NCBI GenBank assembly: GCA_963281155.1
Contig: CAUJLY010000006.1
Coordinates: 434,001-498,000 of the forward strand
DNA from: Rhabditophanes sp. KR3021
Lineage: Eukaryota > Nematoda > Chromadorea > Rhabditida > Alloionematidae
Reading direction: 5' to 3'
Length of the DNA stretch: 64,000 bases
Notes under the pieces: generated by a model
What the model saw: only the letters and a program-made list of their open reading frames with translations
Databases searched by the model: none
What the model was told of the DNA's origin: nothing
Program-made: the position numbers and the translations under genes
Shown here: positions 1-11,089 of the stretch, one piece after another
Position numbering within the stretch: position 1 is the stretch's first letter
Layout: each line of letters opens with the position of its first letter

Positions 1-269
1 TATGTAGATTTTACTAATATATTTAATTATTACTTTTTCTAATCAAAAAGTCGGCCTTTATTAGAAAGGTACTATAATACATCTTGTACTAGATTATATT
101 TGTTATTTATAATAGTTAAGAGCGCTATGAAATTATATGAATCATTGCAAAACAGAAAGGGTAAAAAAATATGTTTTCAACTCTTTTGTAACTAATCTTT
201 TCTTATCAAAATATATCCTTTCTTATTTCACTATAAAAGAGAAAAGAAATTAAGATTTTTTATCTGAAA

Positions 270-1215
270 ATGAAGCTAATTATTTATACTCTTCTGACTC
301 TAGTTACTTTGCTAAATGGAGCCGATGTTCAAGATGCCAAGAGCTGTAAGGAAGGTTTTAAATACGAAAATCAATCAAACCACTGCTTTTTTTATTCCGA
401 ATCATTGATTCTAACTTTTAGCGAAGCCGAAAATTACTGTAAAAGTAAAGATGCAGTTTTAACTATTTTTAATAGTCCTCAAAAAATAGATTTGGCAAAG
501 AACATGATCAATGTTCATAATCCCATACAATCAGCTACTTGGATTAGTTCTCCAAAAGATTTAGTTTTTAACAATTCCAAATCTAAAATAATAGTTTTTA
601 AAGAAAATGCTAATAAATGTTCAATGCTGATTAAAACTAACACTGGAACAAGCATTGTTATTACTGATTGTCATAAGAAACAACCTTTTATTTGCAGAGC
701 AATTTCATTAGGTTGGGACGAGTAAGTAAATTTTTTGTGTACAAAGTATTCATCAATATAAGTTTTTTTATTTGCAACATATTCTAAAATTAAATGTACC
801 TTTAAAAAAAGTATTATTATAGATGTCCACAGCGAATTTTTACAGCACCTTCCGGTACTCTTCACTCACCATATTACCCTGATAACTATCTTACTGAACA
901 AACATGTTATTACTTTATTACCGTGGAACCAAAATATATCATCGAATTAGAATTCAATTATTTTGAAACTGAGGCAAATTGTGACCATTTGTGGATTTAT
1001 GAAAAGGGTAGTACTGATGGGGAGTCTGATTATGATTATTCAGGTTTTTATTATTCTAATACCAATAGTCTTACTGTAAGATCGCGTTCAAATCGGCTTT
1101 CTTTAAAGTTTCATTCTGACTGGTTTAGAAATTATAATGTAGTTTTATAAATTTTGTACTATTCTTCAATTAATTATTTCAGGGTTTCGAGGCTACTTAT
1201 AAAACGGTCGGATAA
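270..1215 (+). CDS. Secreted C-type lectin-like/CUB protein (clec family)
   Basis: Three exons (270-721, 823-1138, 1183-1215) join in frame to 266 aa. Residues 1-18 are a signal peptide. Residues ~26-142 form a C-type lectin fold: an opening C-x-x-G-F, an inner cysteine after a FSEAENYC stretch, and a closing pair of cysteines ending QPFICRAI. A CUB domain follows (HSPYYPDNY, then CDHLWIYE, ending NYNGFEATY), which is the usual order in nematode clec proteins. The carbohydrate-binding EPN/QPD and WND triads are not apparent, so sugar binding is doubtful. Family members are secreted and often induced by microbes, which is family knowledge only. The two introns have GTAAGT/GTAGTT donors and AG acceptors that restore the CUB frame exactly. 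An AATAAA lies about 60 bp after the stop. Confidence 0.85.
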
Positions 1216-1363
1216 ATGGATTAAAGAAAATTCAAGTTTGTCTTTTATATTATACATTATTTAATGTCATTCATTATTAATAAATGTGTAAAATTGTATT
1301 TTGTTCACATGACCAAGTGTGCGAATATGTACGTGTTTATTATACTTTGAAATAGTACAATAA

Positions 1364-1388
1364 CCTACATCCGCTTTTCATATAGTTG
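1364..1388 (+). promoter_or_regulatory. Proximal element of SL RNA gene 1
   Basis: A 25-bp block (CCTACATCCGCTTTTC then ATATAGTTG) sits at about -57 to -33 from the leader start. A matching block lies at the same distance before all four other SL RNA genes in the window, and intervening sequence is less conserved. It is the expected place for an snRNA-type proximal sequence element. Confidence 0.75.
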
Positions 1389-1420
1389 CATATAAAAAGC
1401 TGGCAAAAAAAGACTGAGAT

Positions 1421-1516
1421 GGTTTAAAAAACCCAGTTTGAGGTTAGTATGCGTTTAGGATTCTACATGAATTCTGTTAGCAAATTTTGGAAGGAGACTT
1501 GAAAAGGTCTCTAATA
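1421..1516 (+). ncRNA. SL1-type spliced-leader RNA, copy 1
   Basis: The RNA is about 95 nt. It begins with a 22-nt leader (starting GGTTTAAAAAACCC, ending AGTTTGAG at 1442) that resembles the nematode SL1 leader in length, start and 3' end. A GTTAG splice donor follows at 1443. An Sm site AATTTTGGA is at 1483-1491, and a stem-loop GAGAC...GTCTC is at 1494-1511. This is the layout of an SL RNA that donates its leader by trans-splicing. It is the only plus-strand copy and converges with the receptor gene at 1890-2922. The leader differs from canonical SL1 in the middle bases. Confidence 0.88.
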
Positions 1517-1889
1517 AAAATATTTTGATGGATAAATAATTGTCGTCTTTTACAATGAAAATCCCTTTTAAAAATAAATTAGTCAACTACTCACTGCAAA
1601 GTTCCACCTCCACGGTGGTGAAATGTATGAATTGTAGCAGATCCACGTCAAATCCTCCGTTGCAATGGTCTAAGCATTTTAAAAATAGCTGAATTAGATA
1701 AAAATGACGTTTAAACTGTAGTTTGTTAGCATATCGTGTCCACGAGCCCTAGAAACACCCTATAACACCAGATTTTTTAATAAATGTTTTATTTTAAATT
1801 GTTTAACTCGTGCCTTTAGATAATCTTTTTATAGAAAACTGAAGCTTTTGTTTAAAACAATGATTATTTTGGACTTAAAAGATAGGTTT
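1517..1889. other. Intergenic, nothing recognised
   Basis: No coding potential or RNA-like structure seen. It lies between SL RNA 1 and the 3' end of the minus-strand receptor. Confidence 0.5.
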
Positions 1890-2922
1890 TTATTTGATTG
1901 GAACCACATTGACAAAAAATTTTTTCTTATGAAAGAAGGATGTTAAATATTTCAATATTGGTCCAATACACAAAATAGTTGCTATAGGATTTATGATAAC
2001 TGACCAGGCCATCAAAATTAACATTATATGCATAAATCCATGTAAATCATAACCCATAATAACTGAATATGAAATTGGAAGTACTGGTATGATTGTTAAA
2101 ACTAATGGATTTACCAATTCTATAAGCATTATTAATGTCAACTGACTTTGAAGTTTTTTAGTTTTTGGTGAAGATACGCTTGTATTATTTTTTAGTTTGT
2201 TGTGAATCAAATAAATTAACTCTGAACTTCCGAAAACAATAAGTACGAACGTTAAGTTTGTTTGCACAAAAATAACTATACCCCTTAATTTAAATGGATT
2301 AAAAAATATACACGGGACAGTTGAGTTGTTCAAACCAATAAAATACTCATAAGGTATACCATTTTTTGTTTTTTCAAATTCATTCTTGTCTGTTAGTTTT
2401 ATATCAATGTACCATATAAGAACAACCAAAAAATTCCATATAAAATTAGTAGACATTAAGATAAAGAATTTGAAGTTGGTAAATTTCACTCCTCTATTTT
2501 AAATTAAGTAGTTAAATTAAATATCTGACTTACCTCACAATAATTAAATATCTATATGCTGATATTACGAAATTGTTTGTTATTGTGCATAAATAGAAAA
2601 AAACTCCAGCAAGAATACCAAAAATAGCAATTTGTTCTCCAAAATTATTAATCAAACCAATAGAACATAATATACCTGTTTTGTTTCCAGCACCACCTAC
2701 ATGTATTGTGAAAGATTGAGTAATTATATACATTAAATCAGTAAAAGTGAACAAGGTGATCATTTTTCTGCATGCTTTGAACTCGTTATTTTTTATTTTG
2801 TAGCAAATATAAAGTAGAATAATATTTAGGGTACCACCAATAAGAAAAATTAATATACTATTTACAAATGCTATTTTGTTTAACGTTATCATTAAATTAA
2901 ACAAATTACTAGTTTCATCCAT
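1890..2922 (-). CDS. 7TM chemoreceptor, str/srd-like
   Basis: Two exons (2922-2534, 2493-1890) with a 40-bp intron join to 330 aa. Seven hydrophobic segments are visible. Features typical of the Str superfamily of nematode serpentine receptors include an N-terminal TM1, a charged short loop (KIKNNEFKACRKM), a TM3 region and a C-terminal NP-containing TM7 (INPIATILCIGPIL). These receptors act at the cilia of amphid neurons in species where tested. I cannot decide between str and srd on sight. The acceptor was chosen because only AATAG at 2494 keeps frame (AG|A = Arg). The gene looks intact. Confidence 0.75.
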
Positions 2923-3558
2923 AATAATTAAAAAGGTATGATGCTTTTAAATTATTATGTTTTAAAAAATACTAATACACGACTTGTGTTTATCACCTTA
3001 TAAAATACTTTATCATTATAAAATTGGGCTTATACGAACAAATCTGTTTGAAGACACTAAAGACATATTTTAATATTTAAAAATTATTATGTGTTTGTCT
3101 ACATGTGCTATGGAATTCGGTAGGCCAATTAGAACTACATATTAATATTTCATCAACTATGCAAGCACTAAAAACAAGTGTCATATATTTTAAATGAAAT
3201 ATTATAAAATTAAAGTTTAACTAAGTTATACCTTCATTCAGAAACCATCTGTTTAATTTTCTGAAAAATTATAAAATATATAAACTTGTGATTTTTTATA
3301 ACAATTGAAACGGCCTTGGTGTTAAAATCGAATAAACGATTGCAAATAGTAGGTAAAATCTTTTTAAAACAAATGATACATTTTGTGTTTTTTAAAGCTG
3401 TTTCAATTTATATCAGATAAATAAAAAATTATTACAATATTACTATTTCATGATTAACACATATGAACGTTAAACAGTTTGGTTTAATAAATCGACACCG
3501 CTTGGCATTTATAGGAAATGTTCAAAAATTGAATGAAAATAAAAAAGTGTGTTCAGAT
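2923..3558. other. Intergenic, nothing recognised
   Basis: AT-rich spacer upstream of the minus-strand receptor. It holds whatever promoter that gene uses, but no motif stands out. Confidence 0.45.
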
Positions 3559-4303
3559 TAAACTTTGATCAGATTAATGACAATCAAGAATATTTAACTT
3601 TTAAAATAACAACATCCAAACTTGTCAAAATCCTTAATATTCACATCACTGAAGAATTTCCCAGTAATAATTTAAACAAAATCATGATTTCATCTGCTAT
3701 CTTAAGTTCTGATGGAGAAAGTAAATAAGTAATTCAATGCGATGAATCAAAGCCAGAAATCTTTAAATTTAATACTGAAGATGAGTTTGTATTTGAAATT
3801 TATGGCAAATGTCATACTGCTAAAGTTGTTGTCAAAAAGCAAAGCATTCTGTTGTCACTAAATCCCCACTAGACTTGATTATTTACTTGGATCAAGAGTC
3901 AATTATGATGATTCTAGCAGTTTTGTTATGCTTGTGAGATCGATTGATTTTGACAACAACACATATAAAAGGGCAACCCTTTGATGACACAATCATTCTT
4001 ATTAGTAACGTTTGTTGTAACTATCTGTTACTACTCCTAACAATCACAAAAGAAACCACATGTTATTTATCCAGTTTTTTAAATTATTGGGTACAAACAC
4101 CCATAAGTGTCAAATGAACAAATAAGTTCAAAGATATATTGGTTAAACATCGTGCCGAAGAAATTAAAAGAATTGTCCAAGTTTATACACTGATCAAGCC
4201 TGCAATAGTTGTAGTTAAACTTCCCCAGATTAAAATAACTCCCACGAATAGAATGGCAGGCAATTATTTAAAAATAATAAAGGATATCCACGTAATATTT
4301 TAA
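3559..4303 (+). pseudogene. Decayed protein-coding gene of unknown family
   Basis: One frame reads as protein from ~3559 to ~3871 with a single TAA near 3726 (…SDGESK*VIQCDESK…). It then shifts by one base into LDYLLGSRVNYDD… up to ~3981, and resumes near 4126 as KFKDILVKHRAEE…, ending at a TAA near 4302. Codon choice and charge pattern look like real coding sequence, unlike the flanks. No family is recognised. At least one stop and two frame changes mean it is unlikely to be functional. Confidence 0.5.
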
Positions 4304-4434
4304 TGGTATAATTATTTGTAAATAGATGAATAAAGAGGACTAACGGCAATTAAAAATAATTACTTAAGGATAAGTTCATTTCTGAAATACCTTTAAATAT
4401 CACAAATCTTTAAACGTTTTAAATCATTTTTAAA

Positions 4435-5487
4435 ATGTTGTTCTATTGGGACTCTGCTACTTTTGAATCTCACTATAATTGTAGTCAAAGAAGTTATGAA
4501 GAATGGGAGAAGGAAGCTAATCCAAACGTTCCTTTAGGATTATTTTATATTGTTCTGTCAGTTACTTTTCAAATTCTATACGTTCCAAGTATTATGACTT
4601 TAGGTAGCAAAGCCTTCATCAAACAATCAGCTTATAAAATTATGGTAAGAATAAATTCCAACTACATTTTAAAATATTTTTAGTTCGTTCTTGGAATTGT
4701 CGACTTTACAGTCCTATGTTTCCTTGGTTGTCTAGATGGGTACCTGACAATTATTGGCTCCATTCACTGCTTGAATCCTAGATTAACTTACATAAGTGGA
4801 ATCATATCATCAGCTTTATGGGTTGCCAGTTGTCCAATAACTTCACTTCTAGCCTTTTCCAGAGCCATAGATTTATTGAACAGTAAACTTTATAGAATGT
4901 TATTTCATGGAAATAAAACATGGTATTGGATGCTGATTCCACTTCTATATACTTTATATTTCACCCTTTTTACAAATCCAGTTCTTTTTTCAAGCAAAAT
5001 TTACGCTCAGGCAAATAATCCCTATGTTGCTATCAAGGGCGTTTGGACTAATTGGAGTTACGTAAACACATTTCTCATGATCAACGATGTTGGAATAGGT
5101 CTTTTTTTAGGAATTATATATATAATTTGTTCTTACATAATTTATCGAAAATTTAAGAAATCATCTTCTAAAACAGTTTTTACAAACGCGCAAGCATCCT
5201 TAATATATCAAACTTCAATTATTACCGTTGCTGCTCTAATAACTTCACTTTTATTTGTTTATTTTAATTTATTTGATGCGAGTGTTATAGCTTCCATTGT
5301 TGGGGAAGTCTTCTGGATAGTCCATCACGGGGCTGCGGCACCGGCATACTTGTTCTTAAACAAAACACTACGGAAGCATATTTTAGCTCATTACGTACCA
5401 AATAGGTTTCAGAAAGCTATAGTTTCAAGCACAGTAGTGGGGACAATTCAAATTAAAGTTAAACAAAGGGCAGTTATTATTAGATAA
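4435..5487 (+). CDS. 7TM chemoreceptor, srt family
   Basis: Two exons (4435-4644, 4684-5487) with a 39-bp intron give 337 aa. Srt hallmarks are present: N-terminal YNCS, then N-x-x-P-L-G before TM1, LYVPSIM and SAYKIM at the end of TM1, LGIVDF in TM2 and CLNPRLTYISG before TM3. Seven hydrophobic segments follow to a short basic tail. The intron falls right after KIM, and the same site is uninterrupted in the second srt gene at 19746. Likely an amphid-neuron odorant or pheromone receptor by family. The start was chosen as the first ATG preceding YNCS. Confidence 0.82.
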
Positions 5488-6100
5488 ACAATTACAACCA
5501 AATTATTCAGTCTTAACAGGTGAAAGTATTTAATAGGACGTTATTTTTGTTTCGATCCAATTAAATTGTTTTGAATTTTTATTAGGTCAATATTATGGAA
5601 AATTACACAATATTATTTTCAAATCACACTTTAGTGAATCAACCTGATTATAAACTGCAAAACAAATAGTTTCTTTAATTACCTTAAATAAATAACTATA
5701 TGGTTATCTTCTTTGACAATGATCCAAATATTTACTATTATCCAATAAAGGTGTTTTCTTGAAACAAAAAATGCTTTACTTAAAGGTGAGAAAGTTACAA
5801 GATTTATGCAATGTTTTGGTTTGGATGTGGTTATTAAGATAATAATAAGTTAATTACTATGTTTGTTATTAATATAATTTGCTTTTATTCAAGAAAAAAG
5901 TAAAATTTTAATAAAGTTATGTTTTTTGATACATCTGTTAAAAAAATTAATCTAAATGGACCTGGCTATGATGCAAAAAAATGAAAAATAATTGCATTTA
6001 AATATGAACCCAACCACAAACATGGAAAGAAAAACAATCGTTTGTACTTATCACCCAATTAAAATCTATTTTCAATGATAAAGGTAATTTTAATATAATT
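5488..6100. other. Intergenic, possible gene debris
   Basis: No open gene. Short stretches near 5930-6080 read as low-grade coding (KKINLNGPGYDAKK) interrupted by stops. They may be the decayed 5' part of the cathepsin-like pseudogene that follows, but cannot be tied to it. Confidence 0.3.
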
Positions 6101-6477
6101 GTTAAACCTTAATCCAAGATGAGGATTAATAATAGGGCAGGAGTATTATGTACCAGAGGAGAATGTGCTTTAAATTACCAAGTTTAAAAGAATTATGGCG
6201 CAATTGGTAATTAAATAGAACCAAAATAACCGAAGAAGTTTATCACATCATTGTTGTTGTCGGATGGAAAACGGTTCTAGGAATTGGTGAAGGTTGGGTA
6301 AGCTTAAAAATAAGATTTGAATATTAACATTCTTACCATCTTTTTAGAATTAACAGTTGGGCTCAGAATAATAGGGGGCCAAGGGTAATTTTATGTACCT
6401 ACTTTAGACTACAAAGATTAAGGATCTAAGTATAACTTAAAAATTGAAGAGGATTGTGTTTTGGATGATCCATAATA
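6101..6477 (+). pseudogene. Cathepsin Z-like cysteine protease pseudogene (3' part)
   Basis: Translated pieces match the C-terminal third of papain-family cathepsin Z. VYHIIVVVGWKTV corresponds to the region around the catalytic His (family INHVVSVxGWG). RINSWAQNN corresponds to RNSWGxxWG with the catalytic Asn. SKYNLKIEEDCVLDDP is the YNLxIEExC tail that distinguishes cathepsin Z. An intron with GTAAG at 6299 and TTTTTAG ending 6347 is still visible. There are stops in the tail (6386-6420 region), frame changes at the intron, and degraded glycines, so it is dead. Orientation is plus; the N-terminal two thirds are missing or unrecognisable. Confidence 0.6.
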
Positions 6478-6739
6478 AGCAAAGAAATAACTTTATTTTA
6501 ACATATTTTATACACATTAACGAAAAAATTTATTAATAATAAGGATTTATTCATTATTTTTGATTTGATAATTGGGGACAGTTTATTAGGTTAATTTGTA
6601 AAATGAATATACCTAATCTGCGAAATGAGATATTAGGTAGTTTTGAAAATGACTATAGGTAATCTGTAAAATGAGTTATTAGGTAGTTTTGAAAATGAGT
6701 AATTACATAAAATGCGCAATTATTGTAGTACTTTGATAG

Positions 6740-7150
6740 TTAAAGTTGATCTGGGCGGATAAGGCTTTCTGTTTCATTCTTTGGACAAGCAGGTACTTTT
6801 TCTGATTCTGAATTGTGACGCTCATAAATGCACTTGATTTGTTTTTTGTTTTTATTTCTAAATCCCAATACTCTCATACTTTCATTTGATGTTAATCTTG
6901 GATATTGGAGTAATTTATGAACATCTCTACTATATAACTTATTCATATCTGAATTTGTACTATTCATATTAGTTGTCTAAAATTTGCAAAGCCATATATG
7001 TATTATTTGATCAAATTATACAATTTATACCTTGGTATTATCTGATTCTTTGTTAGATACATTAGTCACGTTAGAAATTGGCATAGCATATGTTAATAAT
7101 ATTAAGGGTAGGAGAAAAGTAAAAATACATACATACTTATTTACCTTCAT
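6740..7150 (-). CDS. Small secreted protein, unknown
   Basis: Two exons (7150-7031, 6976-6740) join to 118 aa. Residues 1-~22 (MKVNKYVCIFTFLLPLILLT then YA) are a clear signal peptide. The mature part is polar and N/S-rich with two cysteines (IKCIYERH … VPACPKNE) that could form one disulfide. There are no dibasic-flanked amidated repeats, so it does not look like a standard FLP or NLP precursor, although a single RNKNKK site is present. No family is recognised. The 54-bp intron has a GTATAA donor and TTTTAG acceptor, and the frame is kept through it. Confidence 0.6.
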
Positions 7151-7930
7151 TTGAAAAAAGCGTCCTTTTCATACCGACAATAAAAAGAATTATAAAAAAA
7201 TATGTAGAAAGTTGTATCTTTATATAAAAATATGCATCTATCATATATTGCCGAGCAAAATTTTAAAACTTGCAATGATCTTCATACTAGTAATCTTAAG
7301 ATTAATCCTTTAAATATAGAACATGACCTCAATTTTCTTTGATTAGCAATTATTGTTATTATCATTATTTCGAGTTTCTTAAAATCATAACATTTAAAAA
7401 TCAAAAGCATCATTTTTGACGAATTATTTATAATGTGCAAAAAAAGGATCCCACTCTTCATCAAATAAATTACTAAGTAAAATAAAACAAATTTATATGA
7501 TAAAATAAAAAAGATGCTTTTAATAAACGAACTAATTGAAAACAAAATCTCTTCAACTCTTTGTTTTTATTTAATTGAAGGTTCGATTAAAACATATCCA
7601 ATAAAATGAACATAGGTATGGGGACTTCTAAATACTTTACACTGAATGACGTAAAAATTTGCTCATAATAATCTTGAGTAAGTATAATTTCTAGATTGTA
7701 ATACAAAAATGGTATCGAAATTTAAATGTCCATTCGTACTTTAATTTTATATATGTAATAATTTAGGAGAATATTCTGAGTGATTCATTTAATTTTATAA
7801 CAAAGTTACTTTAAATAACAGGCATTAATATATCTTTTATTTTATTTTTGATTAATAATGATAAATATCCGAAACTATTAATATATTTTTTAGACTTTAG
7901 ATTTTCAAAAGCGGCAGTGTAATTGCTTAA
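7151..7930. other. Intergenic, nothing recognised
   Basis: The upstream region of the small secreted protein is followed by AT-rich spacer. An 87-codon minus-strand frame at 7282-7545 has low-complexity hydrophobic content and no ATG context worth supporting. Confidence 0.4.
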
Positions 7931-8056
7931 AGGAAATATGTTGCTCAAAAATGTAGATGTTACCCCACGTCATTGGATATATATGGAAATCAAAATAAAG
8001 TGTCCTGTACTGGTGAAACAGAATATGATGGTAAAAATTGTGATTGCAAAAAGTAA
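7931..8056 (+). pseudogene. Orphan cysteine-rich exon
   Basis: A 41-codon frame ends at TAA 8054 and carries six cysteines in a tight pattern (KCRCYP … VSCTGETEYDG … NCDCKK). It starts right after a TAAAG that could be a splice acceptor. Cysteine density and codon use suggest the last exon of a small secreted protein, but no upstream exon or signal peptide was found. It is either a gene fragment or a gene whose first exon I cannot see. Confidence 0.3.
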
Positions 8057-8503
8057 ATGAACCCTCAAATTCACCTCAATCAAAATCATTGACATAATGT
8101 GTAATATTATGTAAAAAATGATGCCGTGCAAATTTTAAACTAAAGGAAAATGTCGAGTTTTTTAGCTCAGATCAAAGTGTAGTATCTATTCTTTACTGTT
8201 TCATCGCAGTAAAATCCTCTATGAGGATCATGTGATTGAATTATTTTTAGGACTTGAATGTTTTCTGGCTTACTAAAATCATTTTATATATCGCTTTTGG
8301 TTGAAAAATTTTGTGAATATTTTATGAATAATGAAAATACGTAATTTTGTAAAGCTATTTTTGCAAAAATTATTATAAATGATATAAAGTAATCAAAGAC
8401 TTTTTGTTACATTGTGTTTTATTTCTGCGAACTATGTTAAAAATAACTAAGTCAAAATATATTTATGAAAAATATTACTATTTTTTTGCTAATGTAACAC
8501 AAC

Positions 8504-9578
8504 TCAATGACTTCTTGGATCTTTTCCCTTAAGTGCGTGTTGTCTTGCAATGACTTCTTCCTCAACAGATTTCAAATCATAAGCTTGGCCAATAAAATGC
8601 ATTATGTCAATAAATAACTTTGTGATATTCATTTCATACCCAATTTCTGATGTTCTATAATCTTGTGGAAATGTGTGATGATAGTTATGGCCACCTGAAA
8701 ATATGAATTTACAATGTAAAGTGTGGAAGCCTACCTTCACCTATGGCAAAGAAATTGGTTATTTGATTTTCGGTAGGACTAATCTTTGAATCATAGGGCT
8801 TATACCCGATCATGTGGCTTATGGAATTTATAAACCAAGTTGTGTGTAAAACATAACAATACCTAAAAAGACCAGCTGTGTAAAAAGCATAAAAAGGTGT
8901 TTCTCCCCATCCGTAAACAGCTACCCATGTAGGAAAAACAAAACTACAGAAAACAAGCATTGGGAAGTAATATTTTCTTTGGAAGGCAAGGACAGGATCA
9001 CTTTCTAAGTCTGACATGTCAAGTTGCTTTCCCTTTTCAGCAACTTTTGGATGCTTTCTAACCAATAACCAACCCATATGGGAAAAGAAAAATCCTCTGT
9101 TAATGTTATGAGGATCAGCATCTGAATCAGTCCATTTGTGATGGCATCTATGATCACGAGCCCATTCAATTACATCATTCTAGAATAATAAGTATCAATA
9201 AAAAGCATAATTATTTACTTGAACTGCCATGCAATTTGCAAACATCAAAAAGATTTTTAGGGGGGTTCGTGCTTTATAAGTCTTATGACTCCAAAGTCTA
9301 TGTGCACCAGCTGTAATTCCCAATCCAGAAATAATCCAACATACTATTACCCAAGCAAATGTTTGCCATTTTACACAGAAAAACAAGTGGTAAGCTCCAA
9401 GTAGAGCGGTAGCATGAAGAATGGCAAATAATATAACATTTCTCCATACAATTTGAGCCTTAAATTTTTTAACTTTAGCTTCTTCGTGCATCTTCAAAAC
9501 TTCATCATTGTCAGCAGCTAGAAACTGTTCGGTAATGACCTTTTCCAACCTAGTTTTTGTTTGAGTACTATAAACCAT
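8504..9578 (-). CDS. Stearoyl-CoA (delta-9) fatty acid desaturase
   Basis: Three exons (9578-9219, 9179-8735, 8694-8504) with 39- and 40-bp introns give 331 aa, near the ~340 aa of nematode FAT-5/6/7. All three histidine boxes of membrane acyl-CoA desaturases are present: HRLWSH, HRCHHK and HNYHH. Both introns split near boxes II and III and rejoin in frame (MAVQ|NDVIEW; GEG|GHNYHH). It inserts a double bond into palmitoyl- or stearoyl-CoA in the ER membrane, feeding membrane and storage lipid. The start is taken at the ATG giving MVYSTQT; an ATG 17 codons upstream also is in frame. It appears complete and functional. Confidence 0.93.
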
Positions 9579-9970
9579 ATTTCTTTTATATTTAATAAAA
9601 CTCTGTAAATAAAATGATGCAATGTACATGTATTTGTCTAATTAGAACATTTAATAAATAAATCAGAGATAAGTATTGACATATTGTTTAGTACTTCATA
9701 AACAAATGATAAAAACAGATACTATTTACCGAGGACTCAGATAAGTTTTACCTATTTTTATAATAACTTCAATTAAAAATAAGATTTCACTTTAGTTAAA
9801 CTGAACTGGTAGTAATAGTATAATTATTTGATCATTTCATGACCATAAACAAAAGTGTTTTTTGCAAATAAATTTTACTCTTTTCATGACATTTATATAC
9901 GCATATTCATCAAGATTCATACCTTTCAAATTAGTTGTACATACGTAATAATAAATTATATTATGTGTTT
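9579..9970. other. Intergenic, nothing recognised
   Basis: Promoter side of the desaturase. AT-rich with no clear motif. Confidence 0.4.
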
Positions 9971-10339
9971 ATGTATTTGTATAAATCAGCTACAGCTACA
10001 CAACTTTGTGACCAAATAATAGTTATACGTATTTCATTAGAACCTTATTTTTGTTCTGAGAATATGGTCATCTTTTTGTTAATGCATGGTATAAAAAAGG
10101 ACAATACTGATAATAATAATATCGAAGCATGGTGTACTTTGACAGGCACATGTTGGAGTACAAACCAAATAATATTTTTATCACACCATAATTATGTAAA
10201 TGTTTCACTTAATCAACATCAGGCAGATTTGCCAATTAGTCATAAATTATTCTTTATGTATTTCAAGGGATCAAAGTCATTTGTAGCGGTGCATTGCATA
10301 CTTTCATTACTTTTTGTGATATTCTCATACCTTAATTAG
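9971..10339 (+). CDS. Hypothetical protein, unsupported by family
   Basis: A single open frame of 122 codons from an ATG. It contains a W/C-containing middle (EAWCTLTGTCWSTNQ) and a hydrophobic C-terminus (FVAVHCILSLLFVIFSYLN) that resembles a tail anchor or GPI signal. There is no signal peptide, no known domain and no visible introns. The length is notable in such AT-rich DNA, but it may still be chance. Confidence 0.22.
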   Translation: MYLYKSATATQLCDQIIVIRISLEPYFCSENMVIFLLMHGIKKDNTDNNNIEAWCTLTGTCWSTNQIIFLSHHNYVNVSLNQHQADLPISHKLFFMYFKGSKSFVAVHCILSLLFVIFSYLN

Positions 10340-11089
10340 CACAAAAAATGTATTTTGTAGTAGTAAATATTTGATCCTCTATCCTATCATAGACTCTATT
10401 TTGTTGCTAGAGCATGAAAATAATTAATTAGCATTTATTTTGCATCGTTAAAAGATCATAATATACAAGAGAAAAATAATGATGCTCATTGCACAAATTG
10501 TTGACATTTTATTTACCCAATATATTAACTTGCATCTTAAATGTTGACAAATGACTTTTTATATTAATCGCATGAATATAGATTTAGATATTTATTGAGT
10601 TCAAAGTATGTATTATCTTACAGTTTGATTTTGCTTAAATGGGTGACAAAGTATTTGTAAACAAAAATGCTTATTAAGACAACGCAATTTTAATGTAAAA
10701 AATGCCTTGTAGATACGTTTAATTTTAGGGACACATATTTATAAATATAATTAATACAATACATATGTTTTATAAAATATATATTTATATGTTTAAAAAT
10801 GTGTTAAAAATCTTCGTAACACTTTTGAAATAGTGATTTTTATTTATTTCTTATTGATGGGTCTTGATTTGTCTAACCATGAAGTACCTGCTCGTTTTGC
10901 AATTTTTTGCAGTTATACAGGATTAAGAGGGAAATCATTTTTTTGTCCATTGGTACAAAGCTGTTAAAATTGGTAACAGTAGTTGTTTCCATTGTTGTAA
11001 TTTGGCCAATCGCATTCATCTTGGCAATTGAACTTCTAACATTGTTTAAGGAAAAGTTGTATGAATTGACTTCTTCCGTAGTAGTATAA
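10340..11089. other. Intergenic, nothing recognised
   Basis: AT-rich spacer. A 60-codon hydrophobic frame at 10907-11089 has no ATG of its own and no homology I can see. Confidence 0.4.

Noticed and set aside
671..865. 64-codon minus-strand frame
   Set aside because: Antisense to the intron and exon boundary of the lectin-CUB gene, whose splicing is fully consistent.
1395..1516. SINE or MITE interpretation of the five-copy repeat
   Set aside because: No terminal inverted repeats, A-tail or target duplications; conserved blocks match SL RNA parts (leader, donor, Sm site, stem, promoter element).
7282..7545. 87-codon hydrophobic minus frame
   Set aside because: Low complexity from AT-rich DNA, no domain, no splice or start context.
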